Source: Silene noctiflora
Lineage: Eukaryota > Streptophyta > Magnoliopsida > Caryophyllales > Caryophyllaceae
Length of the DNA: 64,000 nt
Assembly: GCA_009801015.1 (NCBI GenBank)
Contig: VHZZ01001103.1
Coordinates: 1-64,000, forward strand
Direction: 5' to 3'
Shown here: positions 1 to 12,159 of the stretch, piece after piece
How positions within the stretch are numbered: position 1 is the first letter of the stretch
Layout: every line of letters starts with the position of its first letter
The notes under the pieces: model-generated
What the model was told of the DNA's origin: nothing
Database searches by the model: none
The model's input: only the letters and a program-made list of their open reading frames with translations
Position numbers and translations under genes: made by a program

Positions 1-84
1 CGACTAATTTCAGTCGCCAAATTGATATTGGCGACTGTTTTCAGTCGCCCATTTTAGTCGTCCGTTTACTTTTTTCTTGTAGTG
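1..84. mobile_element. CACTA (En/Spm) transposon terminus, cut by window edge
   Basis: The sequence ends in TTTTTTCTTGTAGTG at 70-84, the reverse complement of the CACTACAAGAAAA terminus typical of plant CACTA elements. The stretch before it repeats short motifs around GTCGCC and GCGACTG, as expected for subterminal repeats. Only the last 84 bp are inside the window, so nothing can be said about coding capacity. Confidence 0.7.
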
Positions 85-157
85 GGTCTTATCTAAAGGG
101 AAAATTTGTATACGGAATATGCATTTTGCTATAAATGCTATTTCAGTCTATATCAGT

Positions 158-705
158 TAGACCTGTCAAACGGGTCGGGCGGGTCGGGTCAGATACGGGT
201 CGGGTTAGAGTCAGAATACGGGTCAAGAAATAATTTCTAACGTCTTTTTTAATATATTTTTTTAATTAAAAAATTAATTTGTAAAAACGTAAAACATATT
301 TAAAATTAATATTTTTAATCATATTCAACGTTTACATTAATTATTTCAACGTTTACATTATTTATATTGACATAATTATTAAATTAATGTTTTTTTAATA
401 ATTATTTTATTATCAAGTATTGTAAAAGTGATATAAAATTGACTTTTTAGTTATGTTGTAATTTTTAATAATAAAAAAAACATTTTTTTAACAATTTTTT
501 CAAATATAATATATAAATAACCCAACAGGTCATTTAATAAAAATATTGATTTATCTTTGACCCAACGGGTCGACCCGTTCGGGTCGAATCTCGACCCTAA
601 AATAACGGGTCATTTCGGGTTCGGATCAAACGGGTCACGGGTTGAAAAAACTGGGTTTGTAACCCTAAAAAAACGGGCCGGGCGGGTCGAGTTTTGACAG
701 GTCTA
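158..705. mobile_element. Non-autonomous hAT-like element
   Basis: Starts TAGACCTGTCAAACGGGTC and ends with the inverted counterpart (TTTTGACAGGTCTA). Both ends carry GGGTCGGGCGGGTCG-type G-rich subterminal repeats. The 8-bp direct repeat ATATCAGT flanks it on both sides (150-157 and 706-713), as expected for hAT transposition. The inside is AT-rich with no coding frame. A related end is visible near 37060-37085 (GACCCGTTTGACAAGTCTA). Confidence 0.8.
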
Positions 706-713
706 ATATCAGT

Positions 714-1858
714 CGATGCAAATATTGTACCGCGCTATTAATCACAAATTTAATTGAGTTTATTTGTATTTTTTTCGAGCTTTTAGAATTTTTGACTTAT
801 ATTTTAATTTTTTAATGTCAAAAATTAAAATTTAATCGAACTCATATATATTATTTTTGAGTTTCATCATAATTTTTTAAGTTCAGTATTTTTATAAATG
901 GAGCTCGTGATCTATATGTATAAAAAACTCAAGTATACACATTATAAAGCTCAGGTTCTAGTCTATATAATCTGTATAACTGGTTGTATAGTCTACTTAC
1001 TGGCTATTAACTTCTCGCATAAAATGATTGCGACGAAGGTTACGGCCAATGGATAAGTAATGCTTATAGTCTACAACAAAATCGTGGTTGAGAAGAATTA
1101 TTGTTATGGAGCACTAGAGAAATTGCCATGATGTGATCTGATAGACGAGCATCATATAATAAAGCAGAGAAAAAGGACAAGATTAATTCACGGATTTGCT
1201 CCATCTAGACTGATTATATATACTCGATCGGTCTCGATTATTTGTTTAACTTTTTTTATTGTCTTTTAATCTATTGAGACAAACGGTGTAGTGTTTATCC
1301 TACACTATATTCAACTAACAATATTGGTGCACTTATATTCACCTAACTATTTATTGTGGATACAAGTTTGCAAAACCGAATTTATAAACCGAAGTATGCA
1401 AGGCTAACAAATGGATTTGAAATGCCTGATTTTAAAAGACAATTTAAGATCCTATATAACAGGAAAATTTATAGTTTTTTGTAGTAAATACTACTCAAAC
1501 CTAACCCTCGATTAGCAAATAAGAACAAGTGTTTGGGTGTAGGTCCGGTTCTAAGAACATGCTATTAGACGACACTAAACTTAAGCGTGATAGCCTAATT
1601 GGCAATAAGCCTATAAACTATGAATATAAACACCATCTTTCGTATATCACGGAAAACGAACACATATTCATCACATGATTTACTCAAATTCATCGGCTTA
1701 TTGAGTTATTTACCGAATGATTAATGTGAAAAAAGCCTTGTTTTTTCTGATTTAATTTCATCTAATTTCATTTCAACACAGATCTATTCAGTTCAATTCA
1801 GCTTCAATCAACCTCATCTCTTCACAAATTAACATTTAATTCAGCTTCATTCAATTTA
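714..1858. other. Intergenic DNA, no gene seen
   Basis: AT-rich sequence of about 1.1 kb. I see no open frame with coding character, no RNA gene and no clear element ends. It borders the Stowaway element to the right. Confidence 0.5.
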
Positions 1859-2061
1859 CTCCCTCCGTCCCGGTTATTTGTTGTCCTTTTCCTTTTTTGG
1901 GTGTCTCAGTCATTTGTTGTCCTTTCTATTTTAGGATTGCATTTGATGAGTAGTTTGATCTTTCACCTTCAATTTAGTCCACTTGTCATGTTATAATTGA
2001 CTCTCTCCTCTTTCCTTGGTCTTTGTGCCAAAACCAATGGACAACAAATGACCGGAGGGAG
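1859..2061. mobile_element. Stowaway-like MITE
   Basis: Begins CTCCCTCCGTCCCGG and ends CCGGAGGGAG, flanked by TA on both sides (1857-1858 and 2062-2063). These are the terminal inverted repeat and target-site duplication of Tc1/mariner-derived Stowaway MITEs. Non-coding. The 176 bp from 2062 to 2237 and the stretch up to 2394 hold nothing recognisable. Confidence 0.85.
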
Positions 2062-2403
2062 TAGTTTCTATCAGGCGAAAAGAAAGAACAGAGCCGTAGT
2101 TGACAAAAAAAAAAGTAATTTGCATTAATATAACCTTATACACTTCTCATTGTCCCTCTTAATTTGTGTTCCTTGCATCCCCAATTTAATTGTTGTTTGG
2201 CCTTTTATTGCAACCAAAACCGACATAAATTAGGACAATGGTATATATATATATTGCTTGTTACTCTAGGAATGATCCTCATCCTCATATAATGTGTAAT
2301 GGCTTTTTAATTAGTTGTGTCGTGATGTTGACACTTTCCAATATGTGCGATATGCATGCTGGTGCCTTAGTGAGTATCGACGTACATGTACACACATTTA
2401 TAT

Positions 2404-2592
2404 CAAAGCGTTTCCCTTGTGACGGGTCGGATCCGAAGACGAATAATGTCACTCACAAAACAAATAGGGGGACAAGGTGGGGGCACCCCCCACTTGCTTT
2501 CATCTCTCCTCTATTTGGGCATTTTGTCTCACAAAATGGTACCCGTCTTTTCATTTGTGACGGATACCTTCCGTCACAAATGAGAATTTGCC
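2404..2592. mobile_element. MULE-type MITE, family B
   Basis: Starts CAAAGCGTTTCCCTTGTGACGG and ends GTCACAAATGAGAATTTGCC, flanked by the 9-bp repeat CATTTATAT (2395-2403, 2593-2601). A 9-bp duplication with long imperfect inverted ends points to Mutator-like transposition. The same family recurs at 22993, 41046, 41588 and 60249. The open frames that cross it are not genes. Confidence 0.85.
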
Positions 2593-2737
2593 CATTTATA
2601 TATCAACTCTTCATTTATAGCCTCAAAATCTCAATTGTTTGGGTAATCCACTTTCTGCGATAGACAAGATGTTTAAAACAAGTTGCAATCGCAGAACATC
2701 GTAAATTTTTGTTTCAAACGGCCACCTTAATGTGCAT

Positions 2738-2937
2738 CACAAATTTTCATTGAAGACGGACACTATCCGTCACAAGCTGAAGACGAATAGTGTCTCTCTC
2801 ACAATATACAAGTGACATTATCTATGGGATGCTCCATTTCTTCCCACTTGCCCGCCCTCCCACTTGCCTTATTGTGAGAGGGCAATATCCGTCTTCAGCT
2901 TGTGACGGATAGTGTCCGTCACAAACAAAACGCTTTG
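2738..2937. mobile_element. MULE-type MITE, family A
   Basis: Long inverted ends built on GACGGACACTATCCGTCAC and TTGTGACGGATAGTGTCC, start CACAAATTTTCATTGAAG and end CGCTTTG. The flanks AATGTGCAT and AATGAGCAT (2729-2737, 2938-2946) form a 9-bp duplication with one difference. Related copies lie at 20053, 31647, about 39287 and 57612. Non-coding. Confidence 0.85.
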
Positions 2938-3619
2938 AATGAGCATCACAAATATGACCATTTTATGGTTACATGTAACCACAATGGTACAATCAGTGTT
3001 ACAACTTATGATAACTTGTTTTTCAATAGTGATCGATCACATTTGGCTGTAAAGTGGTTACAAAATTTCGTCTTATTGCTTCAGACGAGCCATTCAGACT
3101 AACTGGCAAAAGATATATAGACAAGCATTGACACAATCACACAAGTAATAAGCAACTTTATTTAGATCGATCGTGAGTACGATCATAACGTGTGACGGTC
3201 ACGACCCCGCTGTGGCCCATACCCTGATTCCCGTACAGCCCACTTAAACTAGATTTACTACCAAATACACAATACTTTACATAGAATATGCTCAAGAAAC
3301 ACAATGTTCAACAAATAAAGATTAAAGACAACATACATTTGTATGTACAACAGCACAAGATACTTAACATTTTACATTTGTAATGTAAAGATGGACTAAT
3401 AACACACATATTTAACAACATACTATCTTCTACAAAGTATTTCGGTTACGTACTAATTATCAATTATCATGAAATCGTCTCACCTGATAATTACTCAGTT
3501 AATTGAATTCTTCTATGTCACAATTCACAACTACAAACCACCACAAAGCACGAACCCTATACCGATCAACCAGATCTATTGATCGACTTGCCAGGAGCTA
3601 CAAATCCAATCCGACCCAT
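2938..3619. other. 3' flank of the C2-domain gene
   Basis: Non-coding sequence between a MITE and the stop codon of the C2-domain gene. It should hold the gene's 3'UTR and poly(A) region, since the gene is read on the minus strand. I see no further gene here. Confidence 0.5.
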
Positions 3620-4360
3620 CTATCGACCCGAATTAACATCCAACGAACCAAAGGCCTTAACGTCTTTATTAAAAAGACCATTTTGCCATTTCCTCCCCTT
3701 CTCTCCCGCCAAATTACTCTTACCCTTCGATTTAAACTCCATTGTCGTCGTCGTACCCGTCGACGACTTACTCGACCCGTTAGACTCCGTCCCATCGGAC
3801 AACTCAACCGAATCACCTCCCCCCGACTCGGTCCTCGAACCCCCATTCCCATTCCCATTCCCTCTCCCTTTCCTCCCCCTCACCACCCCCATCATATCTC
3901 GAAACCCAATCGCCGAAACCGCAGAAAGCGAATCCCAGACACTATCACCATCAATCACCGCCGCACCGACATTCAACACACCGTGAAACCTCCCGGAATT
4001 CCGTCGGACCTGCACCGCAACAAACGCCGGAACACCAGAACATTGATTTTCCGGCGAAATTACATTACTAATCAATAACCTAACGGAACCGATAACATCA
4101 TCTTTAAACATTCCGACGGCGTAGATATCGACATTAACAGCGGAAGTTTCACGTGAAAGAAACTCGTCGGTAACTCGGAAAATAAACTTGTCGTTCCATG
4201 TAGGTGACTCGGATGCGACTCGGTCGACCCGGGTTCGAAGCTTTTTATTCGGGTTGATGTACACGACGGCGTATGTTTGCAACTTGCGGAATTTTGTTGA
4301 TGGTGGTTTTAGGTTTTGCGCGGAGATCAAGTTGATCTCTAATAAATGTGTTCTATTCAT
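3620..4360 (-). CDS. C2-domain protein (SRC2/BAP-like), 246 aa
   Basis: Single-exon gene, ATG at 4360. The N-terminal 110 residues match a plant C2 domain of the SRC2/BAP group: start MNRTHLLEINLISAQNLKPP, then KLQTYAVVYI, TRVDRVASESPTWNDKFIFRV and a GSVRLLISNV strand. Such domains bind phospholipid, often with calcium. The usual calcium-binding aspartates are only partly present, so lipid or protein binding may not need calcium (inference). Residues 160-246 are low complexity (Gly/Asn, Ser/Thr and Lys rich) and probably disordered. No signal peptide or membrane segment is seen. The nearest upstream promoter-like sequence is the duplicated BAG6 promoter at 5.5-5.8 kb on the same strand. Confidence 0.85.
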   Translation of the reverse strand: MNRTHLLEINLISAQNLKPPSTKFRKLQTYAVVYINPNKKLRTRVDRVASESPTWNDKFIFRVTDEFLSRETSAVNVDIYAVGMFKDDVIGSVRLLISNVISPENQCSGVPAFVAVQVRRNSGRFHGVLNVGAAVIDGDSVWDSLSAVSAIGFRDMMGVVRGRKGRGNGNGNGGSRTESGGGDSVELSDGTESNGSSKSSTGTTTTMEFKSKGKSNLAGEKGRKWQNGLFNKDVKAFGSLDVNSGR

Positions 4361-4736
4361 ATTTCTTGAATCAAAGAAATCAGAAAATTGGGATAATTGT
4401 AATTTCTGGGGTCTGAAATTGGGGATTTTGATTTTCGAGGAATTAGGATTTGACGGCGACGGCGGTAGTGAAGACGGTGGAGCCGCCGGTCGCCGGCGGA
4501 AACGGAGAAGAAGATGACAGGTGGAACAGACAGGCTGTATTATTTATTCTGTAATTTATTTATTTTTTGTTTTATTTTATTTTTATGTGTGTTTGTTTGT
4601 TGGGGGAACTTGGTTATATGGTTTTTAAGCGGTAACGTAACGGTAACGGCTATATTTTTCGGTTTGGGTTTTTTCTTTTCCTGGAAAAATGGCCTAAATT
4701 TAGGAGTGTAATTCTCTTTTGCCAACAATTTTTTTA

Positions 4737-5117
4737 TTATTTTATTTTGTATTTCTTTTGGGTGTTAAAGGTGTGATAATTTTTCGGAAAATGGTGCAAT
4801 CCGGGAAGGTTATCCTTACTCATGAGGAAGGTTATCCTTAAGCTAGCTCCAGTAACTTTTGCACCACCACTGGTTTGTTCAACGAGGAATTGAGGGAAGT
4901 TGGAGTGGCAGTGGGAAAGGTTGGAGTGCTTGCTACGGTCCTCCATGCCTAGGACAGTGGCGGTCTCTTTTGGGCATAACCTTAAGGAGGCATTATTATT
5001 AAATCTGAAGGTGTTGCTTTTGGGATCAAAACACTCCATCAAAGCCATGAGATAACATATAAAATATGAATTACGTAGTAATTCTGTTTTAGCAGACAAT
5101 TTAAGATTAATTATCAA
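4737..5117 (-). pseudogene. Possible relic of a PMD/Ulp1-associated reading frame
   Basis: A 126-codon frame contains LMECFDPKSNTFRF followed by LRLCPKETATVLGMED. The spacing resembles the plant mobile domain or transposon-associated proteins, where a short strand is followed by a DV-xx-xLGL helix. The remainder has no recognisable continuation and there are no splice sites that extend it. It could equally be a chance frame. No function is claimed. Confidence 0.2.
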
Positions 5118-5479
5118 GGAAAAGTCGATTAGCTGAATGAAATATTAGGTGCCCTCTTGGTTGAATGCCTAAACAACAATGGTTAATAAGAGTAAGCACC
5201 ACCAAAAGTTAAACCGGTTTCTAAACGAGATAATTAAGGCGGGGGACACGAAGGGTAAACACAATGGAATTCATGGTCCAAGGCAAAGGTTTTCTATAGA
5301 AGGGAACGAAAGAGTCTAGGCAACTAAAATTTCCAAAAGTTACCGTCCACATAATCGGGTTCCGAGTATCCTAAAGCCAAACAAACGGTATCTCAAACTC
5401 ATACGGATCATCTTAACGTCAATCAAGTCATTTTAGTATGGATCTTCATAACGAGTCATTATCAGGTCATGTCTTACAA

Positions 5480-5770
5480 ATATGGAACATAACTTAATAG
5501 AATTCGATGATTCTGTCTCATTTTCCTTACCGATATAATAATTCAATAAAATATGAGATAGAGAGAGACTTACAAAAATTAGATATAGGGCCGAAATAAA
5601 CAAGAAACCCACCGAACAACCCGCAACTCCAACTCCAAGTGACCCAAAAGGGCAGAACGAAATCAATCCACCAACCCGAAACCGAAACTAAGATTGAAGA
5701 CAAGTTTATTTGTATGCTTTTGTAAAAATGTCAAGATAATAGGTCAAATGGGTTTATATAGTAAACACGA
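5480..5770 (-). repeat. Orphan copy of the BAG6 core promoter and first 5'UTR exon
   Basis: About 270 bp here align by eye with 11860-12170, the BAG6 promoter and leader. Shared landmarks are a TATA box (TATATAAA on the minus strand, 5753-5760 versus 12160-12167), the leader stretch TTTCGGTTTCGGGTTGGTGG, and a GTAAGTCTC splice donor after a T-run (near 5571 versus 11928). The similarity runs a short way into the intron. It stops just upstream of TATA, where a CTCCCTC Stowaway-like sequence begins (about 5775), so the heat-shock element is not included. The copy lies beyond the 3' end of BAG6, same strand, 1.2 kb upstream of the C2 gene. Confidence 0.75.
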
Positions 5771-6380
5771 TAATACTCCCTCTAATCCAATTTATTGGTA
5801 ACAAACGTTTTCTGAATGTTAAACTTCGTAAACTTGGGAAAAAATGAGATATTTTATAAAATGAAACGAATGTATTTATTCAAATTAATATTTTTTGTAA
5901 AAAAAAAGTCGTCCCTCATAAATTTTAACACGGTTACATATGCATAGTTAATGCCTTAATGGGCATCTAGAGCGCTTTAATTGACAGTGACTTGATTGTT
6001 CTTGTTAATCTTGTACGTTAGAGTTCTATCAAACCCAGACATGCTTTATTTTTGTATAAACATTAGCTTTTAATTATGGTATTAAAATTAAATTTATGAT
6101 TAATTTATTTTGGTTTCAGTTCGGTTTGGTTAAGTTGGATAATCAAAGTTTTTCCGGTTCGTGTTACCTCTGAAAAATAGTTTTCCTTGAGTTTGGGAAA
6201 GTACTTGTCCTTCGCTACACAATACCGAAAAACCAAGCAAGAATCCCAACAAATTGTGTTCTTTTATTATGCATATCAAGGATACAAACATAAAACAACA
6301 TACATGAACTTACTACATGCGACGAGCCTCGGAATAAGATTTGTTCGAGATCAGTACGACCCAGAAGAGCCATTAAGCTA
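5771..6380. other. BAG6 3' flank, no gene seen
   Basis: AT-rich sequence holding the presumed BAG6 3'UTR. A Stowaway-like left end (CTCCCTCTAATCC) lies at about 5775. The small plus-strand frame at 6187-6384 has no coding support. Confidence 0.5.
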
Positions 6381-9300
6381 TTAAGGGGCATTGCGGGTGA
6401 GTCTGACCCGAGGACGCTTACTTGACTGCATCCTATTCCTCCTCTTGGGCAGCTTCTTTTCTAAGGCATTGACTTTCGCAGTGAGGGTAGATATAACATT
6501 TTGCTGGTCTTTTCCAGAGGCCAGCAGCTGCTCCACCATACTTCTCAACTTCTCATTTTCTTCGATTATCCTTCTCTTAGTCTCTTCTCTATTTATCTGC
6601 TCGTCGTATTGTTGAGCAGTAGTTTGGGAAGTCGATAAATCCAGGCTACATTCTTCCTTAATGCCCTCAGAGACAGGCAACTCAGTTATCATTTGTTTTT
6701 CCACCTCCATGTCTGGCACTAAAGAAGGCACTGCTTGACCTTGCTCCATTATTGGTGCTTCCATACTGCCATCAGGAATCTCGGATTCTTGGGCATCCAT
6801 GTCCAAAATGCCAATGGTAGTATCGGATCCTCGGGTATCAGTGTTCTCCTCGTCACATGATTCAGCAGTTATATGATTTTCTGTGTCAACTGCATTTAAC
6901 TCATCAGATTGGACTTGAGACTTACCATTCAGCTGATCCACTTGATCTTCTGTTTCTTTATTCTCAACCTCGGACACCTGCCTCTCAAGTCCTTGAGCCA
7001 ACTCCGGTACTTGAACTTCTTTCCGGTCAATGCCAGGGGAGATTTTAGCAGCTCCCATGTCACACTCCCATTCCATCCTGCAAATATCATTTTCGACCTC
7101 TTCGAGACTTTCTTGAGGTGATTCATTCAGGTTTTCATCCTGATCTTCGTAGCAAATCCTAGTGTCAGACTGAGGCGTATCTTCAGAATCAACAGGTTCA
7201 ATTACTTGACTATCTCTTACAATATGCTTCTCCACCTCAATCACCGGCTCAAGAAAAGGCGCTTTTCCTCCCATTGAATTTTCAACCAGCTCCATGTACT
7301 TGATGCCATCAGTGGTTTCAGATTTTTGTGCAACTGAATTTCTCTCACCACATGTTTCACCAGCTAAATGGTATCCATGATCGATTGCCTCAAAGTCGTT
7401 ACCTTGAACTTGAGACTTCTGAATGGGCTGATGCTGATCCATTTCCTGTTCTTTGTAACAGTTCCCTGAAGCCTCTATCTCAATGTCATTCTCCACAATG
7501 ACTTCTCCATGTTCTTCAGCCACCTTCTCCACCTCTAAGGCAGGTGCTACTTCTTCACCACATTTTTCCGCAGGACTAGAGATATCTACAAGTTGCAGCT
7601 GCTCCTCAATTTTTTTAGAAGCTGCTGCTACTTGACTTTCTTCCCGATTGATCTTTACAGCTCCCAGATCACACTCCCACTCCATCCTCAAAATATCATT
7701 CTCCACGTTTTCTTCAGGAACTTCTGCATCCTGCTTTCTTTCCTGGTCTTCATCTGTAAACTGTCCAGGAGTATCCTTCAAAGGCTTTTGGTCAGCTAAT
7801 ACGTCCACAGGAATCTCCGTTGAAGGGTCTTCCACAGAAGTAATGATTTCCTCGGGCTCTATCTCTTTCTTTTCCAAACATGACACCAACACTTCTGAAG
7901 AGCTTCCGCTTGGTGGCATTTTCTCCTCGTTATGAGATTCTCTTCCAAGTTCCTCTTTACTGGTAACCTGACTTTTGAGAGATTGACTCAGAGGAACACC
8001 AATGACATTGGCCTCCTCGCCTTCTTTTCTATCTAACGCGGGCGTTTTAGAGGCATCACTTGTGATTTCAAGTGATCCTGCTGATTCTTCATCTGAGCCC
8101 AAGGCATTCGGCTCTTGTTCAACTCCTGTAATAGTGGCACTGCAAGGACCTGTGGGGATGGACACTTGACTCACTATTGAGTCCAGCTTCTCCTGCAATC
8201 TGATTAACTCCTTTGCCACTGATTTTCTCACGTCACGAACACTTGGGTGTAGTCCCTATACCGAAAAATCATCAATTACATCAGACGAATGAGACATAAA
8301 GATAAACACAGGAATTAATCGCAGAAAAGAACAAAAAAGTCACAGACCACACCAACAGGGCTTAGAATCTAAAAAAACCAACTCTTAACACTTAACCACA
8401 TACCTGTATCGTATCCAACTTCAGCAGCAAGTTCATTATCATCTCACCAATAGCCACCTTCTCCTTATCGTCGAGGGTGACACAGGACTCAAGCTTCTCT
8501 ACTCGTTCACCGACCTTCCTAGCTTCTTCTTTAACATTAGCTATATGTCTGAGTTTTGTCAGTGGTTCCCATCTTCTCACAGCATATCCACGATACGCAG
8601 ACTGAAGAATAACAGCTGCTTCAGTTTCTGACAAAATCTTCCTTTCTGGTACACCGGATTCCTTGTATTCACTCTCTTCCACGTCTTGTGATCCTTGTGC
8701 ATGAACTGCATTATCTTCGCTCACAGTAGCCTTTACCTTACTACTGTCAGAAGTATGCACCACCTTTTCCTCAGCTTCAGATCGCCGTTCCAGAGTACAA
8801 GGCCCTTTTTCCTCTTTTGTGACATTGGGTACACCAACATCATTTCGTGTAGGACCAACATCATTTCCTGTAGGATCATTCGCAAGAACCTCCATCTTTT
8901 CCTTGTCTTTCTCCTCTTCCTTTGAGCCACTAGACGCTTGATGCCTTTTTTCGCCAGGAGGACTAGGTGACCTAGAGCTGCCTTTGACATTTTTTTTCCT
9001 CGGCGGATCAACCCTCAAACAAATTGGAGGCAGCTTAGATTTCTTTGTAGGAGATGACGGCTTCATATCAGTACCAATCTTCACAGATTCCACATTTTTC
9101 ACGCTCTTATTGAATTCACCCTCCTGTTCTTTCTTCAGAGGCTTTGGAACATGATCATCCAACTGCTTCACAGGAATTATTTTCACATTACCAGTTTTAC
9201 GGCTACCCTGAGTTCCTGCCCCATTGGCATCATCACCTGATTCAGTCCTCTCCTTCAAAAGTCTGTTATCAGGCTGTTTTAGAAGTTCAAATGTAGGACA

Positions 9301-10248
9301 TTCTTCAACGGGTAGCTTACCCTTGTTTCGGTCGTCCACTTTTACAGCAGGTGGCTTGCCAGCTTTCCTTACCTCCTGCCCACTAGTTTGATCTTCTCTC
9401 TGTCCTCCATAAGGCATCCAAATAATAGGATAAGAGAATTGCTTGTTTTGGTCTTTCTTTTCTTCATCAGACCCCTTCTTCTCATCCCCATCTTTCTGCT
9501 CCTGAGGTTTGACCAATTCTCCACCTTCCATCAGCCGCTTAATGCTGTTCATGTCAAAGGGAAGCCATTGATATCTGACATTTGGGTCTTGTTCAACAGG
9601 CTTAATGCTTTTTTCAGGCTTCTCGATATTAGAGCAAACACGCGGCTCCTCTAAGTTGACACCTTCAGCTACCCGTCTTGGTTGCTCTTTGTTCATCATA
9701 TATCCCGGTGGAGTCCACATAAGGGGATGTGGAGAGCTGCTCACCCCAGCTGGAATCAAAGGCGCGGCCTTTTTGGTCTCGACATCAGGGTCCTGTTCTT
9801 CAATTTTGACATTGCTTGTGCCCTTCACATGGGAAGGATGATTAGGACATTCACAGCAATGAAATGCTTTAGGCGAACCCTTGTCAAATTCAAATCTAGG
9901 CATCTCCATCGAATAATGAAGTGGTGGAACAAAAGGGTAAGGGTAAGGTTGCGGATAAGTAGCAGGGTAGCCACCGTAATAATGTCCATACGACGGTGGC
10001 ATTGGAAAATGAGGGCAAGGCGGCCTTAAATTGTAATAAGAGGGTTGCTGACCATGGGAACAGCAATTTTGGCACGGTATTGGAGCTGGGTAGCCATAGT
10101 TGGAAGGCCAATATTCAGGCATGGGACGAGTGTTGGCTCCGTCTTCCTTCATTTGAGGTCGGAAAGCTTCCCAGCTAGGAAAATTACAGTGTGCAAAAGG
10201 TGGCTGATAAGGGTGGTGGGAGTTCATGTCTCCGTACACTGGAAACAT
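6381..10248 (-). CDS. BAG6: BAG-domain co-chaperone, BAG6-type, 1239 aa
   Basis: Two coding exons: 10248-8404 (615 codons) and 8255-6381, with a 148-bp phase-0 intron (CAG|GTATGT ... TATAG|GG) that splits the BAG domain. The N-terminus is rich in Tyr, His and Pro. An IQ motif (AAVILQSAYRGYAVRRWEP, from about residue 544) is followed at once by a BAG helix bundle through about residue 640. IQ plus BAG is the signature of plant BAG5-8; the large size and layout fit BAG6. The family binds Hsp70 through BAG and calmodulin through IQ, and AtBAG6 acts in heat tolerance and basal immunity. The second half is acidic, carries two copies of an ENDIxRMEWECDxGAxKI motif, and ends in a coiled coil (NEKLRSMVEQLL) and a basic tail. 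Heat control is predicted from the promoter element at 12207-12229. Confidence 0.92.
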
Positions 10249-10311
10249 CTTTGCGACACTTATTCAAGCACGAGTAAGGATGTGTCGCTAATTAAGAATA
10301 GAACAGAAAAT

Positions 10312-11928
10312 CTGCAAGACAGAACCAAGTATCAGTCACTGCACTTTTGATTACCAGATTCAGATCCATAAAACAAACAAAAGAAAACTAAGGTAAAACA
10401 CAATGGCACAAAGATACAATACACTTTATACTCATATCCTTGCTAATGAAGTATTCCATCGGAAGGCAAATGATAAGGCCCACAACTCCTCAAGATCTCA
10501 ACGAATACTGGCTAACAGGTCCTAGGTTACTGGTTAAGACAAAATTAAATCCGTTGCAGGTTCAAATCGTCTAGTATGAGCAATTTGCCGCAGGCGCTCA
10601 GTGTGACATAATATGCTGCCTATTATTAGTCTATTCGCTACGGCTAACCTAACGGTACCAAATTAAGCTACCAACAAAATATGAGGCAACAACAAAAGTG
10701 GTCGTCTACGGACAGACGGTCTCTCACAAGAATTTGTGTTGGGTTGAATGGGGAATAGATCAACCCTAATTTCATCATGAATCCTTAAAATTGTATGCAA
10801 TTTAAGTGAGCCTCATTCATCATTCTCCAATTCTTCAGAAAATGAGAAAATAACTCAAATATTTGATACGCGATGCTTCAGCCTTGTGATAAAATATGCT
10901 CAAACCGATTTTTGTTCAATTCACATAATCTGATCACGATTCAGCAATCAGATCACCCCTAACAGTGTGTATTATGTTCGATAAATTCTCATATCAAACC
11001 ACATCAATCAAATCAAAACATATTTAAGCTTTCAGTGATAGAACTATGAGCACAGTTTAAATGTTCAGCTAAAGCTATAAGAGTTCGACAAATGAATGTC
11101 AAGAAACCGTCCTAACAAACAGCTTAAGCCAATGGTTGAAGTCCCAAGATCGATTTTATACTCTTCAACGTTTAAAACATCAACAATCAACAAAGAAACA
11201 AAATTTGGCACACTGTAAAAATTGCAGATCAAATAAATCATAATAATATGATAGGGCAGAACAGGTGATAATGAATTCTAGTACCACTCTCTCTCTCATA
11301 TATGATCTCAGACACAACAATTGGTCTCCCTCAGCAGAGGCGATTCTAGGATTAGAGCTACGGGGGTGCGTAAAAATTTTCTAACAATGAAAATATCGAG
11401 TTTTATGAATAAAATTTTGTTTAGTTGAACAAAATGTATGGTGAAATGATATTGGATAAAAATTATTCAATACAAGAATTGAACCCTGAGCTCTAACTAA
11501 AAAATAGTCTTAACTACCACTAAACCCACATAATTTATGTGCTTACTTACTAAACAAAATTGTAATTATTTTCGGGAAAAGGGGTGCAGATGAACCCCTA
11601 CACCCCCGTTAGAAACGCCTCTGTCCCTCAGGACAGGCCATTTTGGTATTTTCCAGAAAAAAGATTTTGAGACCATTTTATAGTCAAATGTTACCGCTTT
11701 TGGGGAACAAGTTATTATAAGCGGTAAAACTAGCTGGACCATTGTGGTAACTTTTGACCGTAAAATGATCACAAAATCCCGTCTTTTAGAAATATGAAAA
11801 TTGTCCATCCAGAACAAGAATTTGTACACACATATAATGACAGCACGAAACTTATTAGCACTAGATGATGCTATCTCATTTTAAAGGGCGTAATAATAAT
11901 TAAATAAAAATGAGATAAAGAGACTTAC
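10312..11928 (-). other. BAG6 5'UTR intron
   Basis: A leader intron is inferred: donor TTTTT|GTAAGTC at 11928 and acceptor TTGCAG|A before 10311. The resulting leader has no ATG upstream of the start at 10248. The donor region is conserved in the orphan copy at 5.5 kb, which supports it. A hAT element (11335-11623) has inserted in the intron. Near 10520-10600 a tRNA-like stretch with a GGTTCAAATC B-box hints at a further degenerate SINE. The exact acceptor needs transcript data. Confidence 0.6.
11335..11623. mobile_element. Non-autonomous hAT element, 289 bp
   Basis: Terminal inverted repeats CAGAGGCGATTCTA and TAGAAACGCCTCTG, flanked by a perfect 8-bp duplication TCCCTCAG (11327-11334 and 11624-11631). 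The perfect duplication suggests a fairly recent insertion. It sits in the inferred BAG6 leader intron. The element at 22781 has related ends. Confidence 0.9.
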
Positions 11929-12159
11929 AAAAATAAAATCTACGGCAAAAGGAAACAATAAAACCACCGAACAATCCGCAACTCCAAGTGATACTCAAAA
12001 TGACAGCACGAAATCAATCCACCAACCCGAAACCGAAACTTAGATTGAAAACAAGTTTGTTTGATTGTATGTTTTCGTAAATCTGCAGATAATAGAGAGG
12101 ATTATGTTGAGATTTTCGACACGATTTGTGAATAAAATGGGGAAAACAGGACAAAGGGG

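Noticed and set aside
3503-4078. 191-codon plus-strand frame opposite the C2-domain gene
   Set aside because: It is antisense to a convincing C2 domain and is Arg/Thr/Pro-rich in the way reverse frames of such genes are. No domain of its own.
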